NCBI RefSeq assembly: GCF_002734215.1
Contig: NZ_NSEB01000012.1
Span: 62,001 to 126,000, forward strand
Origin: Fredinandcohnia onubensis
Lineage (GTDB): Bacteria; Bacillota; Bacilli; Bacillales; Bacillaceae_L
Reading direction: 5' to 3'
DNA: 64,000 nt
Every line of letters starts with the position of its first letter. Position 1 is the stretch's first letter. Position numbers and translations under genes: made by a program. Positions 60,410 to 64,000 of the stretch are shown here, piece by piece. Below the pieces are notes generated by a model that saw only the letters and a list, made by a program, of their open reading frames with translations, was not told the origin of the DNA and did no database searches.

Positions 60410-61648
60410 TTAAAATTGGTTCTTTAGACTTACGAGTGCACCGTCGAGGTTTGCTTTAATCGCATCCTCTTTCTTATTAAGATGCTCACCAATATAGGCA
60501 AGAAGTTCATTATCAAAGGCTAAGCCACTTGCAAATTGACGTTTTACAAAGCGCTCGGCTTCTTCAAACGTTGAAAACTTTGCATCGAGTGTTTTCTTGT
60601 CGTGGTGAATAACCCAACGAACATCCTTTTTAAATATAAAGGACTTTTCCCCTTTTCGATTCACAAACAGCGTCCCATTATCATTCTCTTTGAGATTGAG
60701 TTGGTTTTCAGGTGCATCATGGCGAATGGCATATAATGGGAATGTATTTTTGACAAAAAGCTCAAATGCTGTATCGCCAAGTGAACATCCTGATGCTTTC
60801 GGATGCCCTCCACCACCAAATCGCTTCGCAAATTCAGATACATCAACCTCATCATATATGGTACGAAGTCCAATCTTTTTCGTGCCAACATTTAGTATCG
60901 CAATTAAATCAAGATGTGGATTTAGCTTTCCAAGTGCATTTCCAAGTTCAGAAATGTATTGTTCCCCATGAACAACTCCCACACAATAATCTTCAATGAA
61001 GGTTTGCACCATTTGTCTATTTTTCGAGTTAATATATCGTTCTATTTTCTTATCTTCCGTATCTAAAAGAAATTCTTCCGCTTCCGTCAACTGGAAAGTA
61101 TCTTGATTGGTTTGAAGTCGTTCTAGCATCTTCGTTTCAAACTCTTCAATTCCTATAATAAAAAATAAATCATTTAAGCGTTTCGCTTCTACGCGATTTT
61201 CAGTTTCCCATTCCCATGTATCATATAGTCTTACAAGTTCAATAAATGCCTCTAAGCCAGTATGTTTTTGGATGAGATTTTTTTCAAGAAGAAATTCATA
61301 ATAGAGTGAAGTTGCGCAAGTTTTCTTGCCCGACTCATATTCAGCCTGTACAAATCCCCAGTCATACTTGTTAAAATGCATGGCTGTTTTATGGTGGTCA
61401 ACCATCTGTATGTAACGACCCGCCTTATGACGTTTTTCCAGTGCTTTTTCATTTTTATCGTTCACTGCAAGATCCGTTATGTATACTTTTGCTTGATGGT
61501 GTTCTGGGTTTTCAATATATTTTTCCACGCGCTCATTTAAGTTTCGGTAAGAGCAATAGGAGACATCAACCTCATCACCAAATGCCAGTTTGGCAACAAG
61601 TCCACATCCTACTCCGTCTAAATCACTATCTGAAAATAACTTTATCAA
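60410..61648 (-). CDS. nrnB: Oligoribonuclease NrnB (DHH/DHHA1 phosphoesterase)
   Basis: A 412-residue DHH-family enzyme that degrades very short RNA oligomers. Motifs: SDSDLDGVGCG (residues 6-16), ITDLAVND, MVDHHKTAM (DHH) near 83-90, and the DHHA1 glycine-rich GGGGHPKASG near 275. The C-terminal extension is basic. B. subtilis NrnB (YngD) has the same layout. The ATG follows an AT-rich leader; monocistronic, divergent from the MATE gene. Confidence 0.92.
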   Translation of the reverse strand: MIKLFSDSDLDGVGCGLVAKLAFGDEVDVSYCSYRNLNERVEKYIENPEHHQAKVYITDLAVNDKNEKALEKRHKAGRYIQMVDHHKTAMHFNKYDWGFVQAEYESGKKTCATSLYYEFLLEKNLIQKHTGLEAFIELVRLYDTWEWETENRVEAKRLNDLFFIIGIEEFETKMLERLQTNQDTFQLTEAEEFLLDTEDKKIERYINSKNRQMVQTFIEDYCVGVVHGEQYISELGNALGKLNPHLDLIAILNVGTKKIGLRTIYDEVDVSEFAKRFGGGGHPKASGCSLGDTAFELFVKNTFPLYAIRHDAPENQLNLKENDNGTLFVNRKGEKSFIFKKDVRWVIHHDKKTLDAKFSTFEEAERFVKRQFASGLAFDNELLAYIGEHLNKKEDAIKANLDGALVSLKNQF

Positions 61649-61790
61649 GTCGGATTCCCCCTTTTACTCCTAGTTTCGATTACATTTGCTATTTTCATAC
61701 CCATTTACTACTTTACACTAAAAAAGAAAAAAGGACGAGTATTGGTTGTCAATCGAACAATTTTTACCTACCATTATGTCATTTTTGTGA

Positions 61791-61796
61791 TATAAT
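61791..61796 (+). promoter_or_regulatory. -10 element of the MATE transporter gene
   Basis: TATAAT in the context TGTGATATAAT, 37 bases before the ATG at 61833. No convincing -35 is present. Confidence 0.45.
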
Positions 61797-61832
61797 CCAT
61801 TAATCATCAAGGAAGGCAAAGGAAATCGTTTT

Positions 61833-63203
61833 ATGAATCAAACATTTAATTTAAAAGAAAAAAATAAATTATTTTTTCATATCCTCTTTCCAATTCTGGC
61901 CACACAGATTGGTCTTAATCTCATAAATTTTGTGGATACGATGATGTCTGGACGGGCTGGAGCAAACGACCTTGCAGGAGTTGCGATTGGTTCAAGTCTC
62001 TGGGTACCGGTGTACACAGGCTTGTCGGGGATATTAGTAGCGATGACACCCATTATCGCACAATATGTTGGAGCAAAACAAAGAAATAAGGTTCCATATT
62101 CCGTGATGCAAGGTGTTTACATCTCCATTGTCATCGCAATAGTCGTTGCTTTAATTGGTGGATTTGTCCTTGACCCCATATTAGGACTTATGAACCTTGA
62201 AACCGAAGTTCGGGAAATAGCTAAGGAATATCTGATCGGACTTTCGTTTGGAATAGTTCCGCTTTTTGTTTATTCAGTGTTGAGATCATTTATTGACGCA
62301 CTGGGTCATACACGGGTGACGATGATTATTACTCTTTCTTCGTTACCGATTAATGTATTGTTTAATTATCTGTTGATTTTTGGAAAGTTTGGTTTTCCTG
62401 AATTAGGTGGTGCCGGTGCAGGTTATGCCACAGCCATTACCTATTGGCTGATTGTGTTTTTAGCCGTTTGGATTATTTTAAGCCGGCCACCATTTACTGA
62501 ATATCGTGTTTTACGAAAACTTTACTCAGTATCTTTTTCAAGCTGGGGCGAAATCTTAAAGCTCGGGTTGCCAATTGGGTTTGCAATCTTTTTTGAAACA
62601 AGTATTTTCTCAGCGGTCACATTGTTAATGAGTGAATTTAATACGACTACTATTGCAGCCCACCAGGTCGCGATTAATTTTGCAAGTTTGCTTTACATGA
62701 TTCCTTTAAGTATTTCGATGGCACTTACAATCGTAGTCGGCTTTGAGGTCGGTGCGAAACGGTTTAAGGATGCAAAACAATATAGTATACTTGGCATTTG
62801 TATCGCTGTCGTCATGGCGCTTGTTTGTGCATTGATTATTCTTGTGTTGCAAGAACCAATTGCAAAAATGTACTCAACAAATGCCGCGGTTATCGGATTA
62901 ACAACTCAATTTTTACTCTATGCGATATTCTTTCAGCTATCAGATGCTATTGCAGCACCCATCCAAGGTGCACTACGTGGCTATAAAGACGTAAACACAA
63001 CTTTTGTGATGACACTTATCTCTTATTGGGTGATTGGTTTGCCTGTTGGATATGTCTTGGCAAAATATACAACGCTTGGTGCGTTCGGGTATTGGATCGG
63101 CTTGATAGTAGGATTAGCTGCCGGAGCTATAACATTATCTGGTCGGTTGGTTATCGTACAGAAAAGAGCAGCACGGATAAAGTTAAGTGAAAAAATGATG
63201 TAA
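61833..63203 (+). CDS. MATE family efflux transporter
   Basis: A 456-residue MATE pump with 12 helices in two similar halves: FVDTMMSGRAGANDLAGVAIG (TM2 region) and the second-half counterpart with AAHQVAINFASLLYMIP. It exports drugs or metabolites using Na+ or H+; the substrate is not predictable. Weak RBS (GGAAGG at distance). Single gene, divergent from nrnB, ending in a terminator. Confidence 0.9.
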   Translation: MNQTFNLKEKNKLFFHILFPILATQIGLNLINFVDTMMSGRAGANDLAGVAIGSSLWVPVYTGLSGILVAMTPIIAQYVGAKQRNKVPYSVMQGVYISIVIAIVVALIGGFVLDPILGLMNLETEVREIAKEYLIGLSFGIVPLFVYSVLRSFIDALGHTRVTMIITLSSLPINVLFNYLLIFGKFGFPELGGAGAGYATAITYWLIVFLAVWIILSRPPFTEYRVLRKLYSVSFSSWGEILKLGLPIGFAIFFETSIFSAVTLLMSEFNTTTIAAHQVAINFASLLYMIPLSISMALTIVVGFEVGAKRFKDAKQYSILGICIAVVMALVCALIILVLQEPIAKMYSTNAAVIGLTTQFLLYAIFFQLSDAIAAPIQGALRGYKDVNTTFVMTLISYWVIGLPVGYVLAKYTTLGAFGYWIGLIVGLAAGAITLSGRLVIVQKRAARIKLSEKMM

Positions 63204-63230
63204 ACCAGCCTTTTGCGGGCTGGTTTTTTG
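63204..63230. terminator. Bidirectional terminator
   Basis: AACCAGCC and GGCTGGTT form an 8-bp stem with loop TTTTGCG, followed by TTTT. It separates the MATE gene from the convergent endonuclease IV gene. Confidence 0.8.
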
Positions 63231-64000
63231 TTATAAATAGCTACCCATCATCTCATTTAAAAACTTAATTTCATCCTCATGGGAAAAATGATTCTCGTGT
63301 GGGGTTTCGAGTACAAACGGGATATCATCATACACGGAACTCGATAATAATTCTTTGATTTGCTCTACTTTTATCTCTCCATAGGGAATATTGGCATGTC
63401 GGTCTTTCATAGACCTGGTTGGGTAAGCCGAATTGTTTAAATGAACCGCTTTTAGATGTTTAAAATAACCGAGTTCAATCCCTTTTGCTTCAACCTCAAC
63501 CCAATTGTCTCCATCCCAAACACCGCTTGCGAATACATGGCATGTATCTAAACAAAAACCGATTTTATCAGGAAACTCTGTAAGCTGCCTTACTTGGACA
63601 AGCTCTTCAAGCATTGTTCCAGTTGGCCCACTTTTGCCGGCATTATTTTCTAATAAAAGCAATGCTTCACCCTCCCACTTCGATAGAACGTCATTGAAGG
63701 TTCCAATCATCCGCTGATAGCCTTCGAGAGGGTCTGTAGCATTTTTCAATACACCAAAATGTACAACCACACCAATCGACCCGCATTCATTTGCAATCTC
63801 CAAATCATTTAATAACGAGTCCTTAACAAGCTCAATTTGCCCTTCATCCGCAACTAAATTGGTTGGATATGGTGTATGGGCAATGGTTTGGATATGATGC
63901 TCTTTACAAAACTTCGCACATTCTTGTGCATCATGAATATTATATTCTTTAACAGACAGGCTTCGTGGATTTTTTGGGAAGTATTGAAATGCTCTTGCCC
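63231..64000 (-). CDS. nfo: Deoxyribonuclease IV / AP endonuclease family 2 (partial, start outside window)
   Basis: At least 256 residues of a TIM-barrel AP endonuclease; the start lies beyond 64000. The reading frame continues upstream of the internal ATG at 63803 through ARAFQYFPKNPRSL, HHIQTIAHTPYPTN and VVVHFGVLKNATD. Metal-binding residues of Nfo are visible: LLLENNAG (Glu), CLDTCHVFASG (Asp, His), KAVHLNNS, and ETPHE near the end. The enzyme cleaves at abasic sites. exoA in the same window is the other AP endonuclease class. Confidence 0.88.
   Translation of the reverse strand, partial: ARAFQYFPKNPRSLSVKEYNIHDAQECAKFCKEHHIQTIAHTPYPTNLVADEGQIELVKDSLLNDLEIANECGSIGVVVHFGVLKNATDPLEGYQRMIGTFNDVLSKWEGEALLLLENNAGKSGPTGTMLEELVQVRQLTEFPDKIGFCLDTCHVFASGVWDGDNWVEVEAKGIELGYFKHLKAVHLNNSAYPTRSMKDRHANIPYGEIKVEQIKELLSSSVYDDIPFVLETPHENHFSHEDEIKFLNEMMGSYL

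Overview
The window is low-GC Gram-positive DNA, most likely from an endospore-forming Bacillaceae species. The evidence is the gene content (HutP, DesK/DesR/Des, MntR, NrnB, Mn-dependent pyrophosphatase, YojN/YojO-type pair, a spore-type small protein, CcpA cre boxes), the strong AGGAGG ribosome-binding sites and the frequent TTG starts. It reads as ordinary chromosome with accessory islands. No rRNA, tRNA, CRISPR array or intact insertion sequence was seen.

Layout. 1-4.5 kb: an FAD oxidoreductase, two very small genes, a YcgL-type nucleotidyltransferase, a lone hutP, a MaoC-like pair and an aldo/keto reductase. 4.8-6.6 kb: a NERD-domain protein, a 12-unit 53-nt hairpin array and tatA. 6.7-9.7 kb: the membrane-fluidity module desR-desK-des with a candidate DesR operator. 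9.8-15.4 kb: a guanylate-kinase paralogue, ppaC, small proteins, an ArsA-like ATPase with a CC-ending partner, and cstA under a perfect cre box. 15.5-16.2 kb: a second hairpin array and an IS91-type transposase remnant. 16.3-19.3 kb: a three-gene ABC importer with a MITE-like element inside the operon. 19.6-31.5 kb: an NSS transporter, a CBS/CorC protein, yceI with a MarR/MhqR-like operator, a DacC-type carboxypeptidase, uppP next to a DedA protein, exoA, an SDR, a secreted metalloprotease, mntR and a sigma/anti-sigma fusion. 31.6-42.8 kb: a heterodimeric ABC exporter, an MFS pump, corA, a secreted GH3 enzyme and pepF. 42.9-50.3 kb: accessory genes (NUDIX, VOC, two methyltransferases, DinB, aminoglycoside adenylyltransferase) around a 790-residue isoprenoid-synthase fusion. 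50.5-64 kb: an M6 protease, topB, a soluble histidine kinase, a cupredoxin, a MoxR/vWA pair, a short type I toxin-antitoxin locus, nrnB, a MATE pump and a partial endonuclease IV.

Functional themes. The envelope is well represented: undecaprenyl phosphate recycling (UppP plus DedA), peptidoglycan trimming, lipid desaturation and Tat secretion. Other genes cover metal homeostasis (MntR, CorA, PpaC), carbon-starvation uptake and GH3 under likely CcpA control, DNA repair and RNA turnover (ExoA, Nfo, NrnB, TopB), and export pumps.

The most unusual signal is non-coding. Two separate tandem arrays (5.7-6.35 kb and 15.64-15.79 kb) have the same 53-nt geometry: an 8-nt arm, a 22-nt loop, an 8-nt arm and a 15-nt spacer starting GATTA. 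Their arm sequences are completely different, yet each remains self-complementary. A third array with an exact 20-bp period lies at 57.0-57.1 kb. The other strong items are an unlisted 28-residue holin-like toxin with a convergent antisense RNA (60.1-60.4 kb), a one-chain ECF sigma/anti-sigma protein, and the tandem isoprenoid-synthase fusion.
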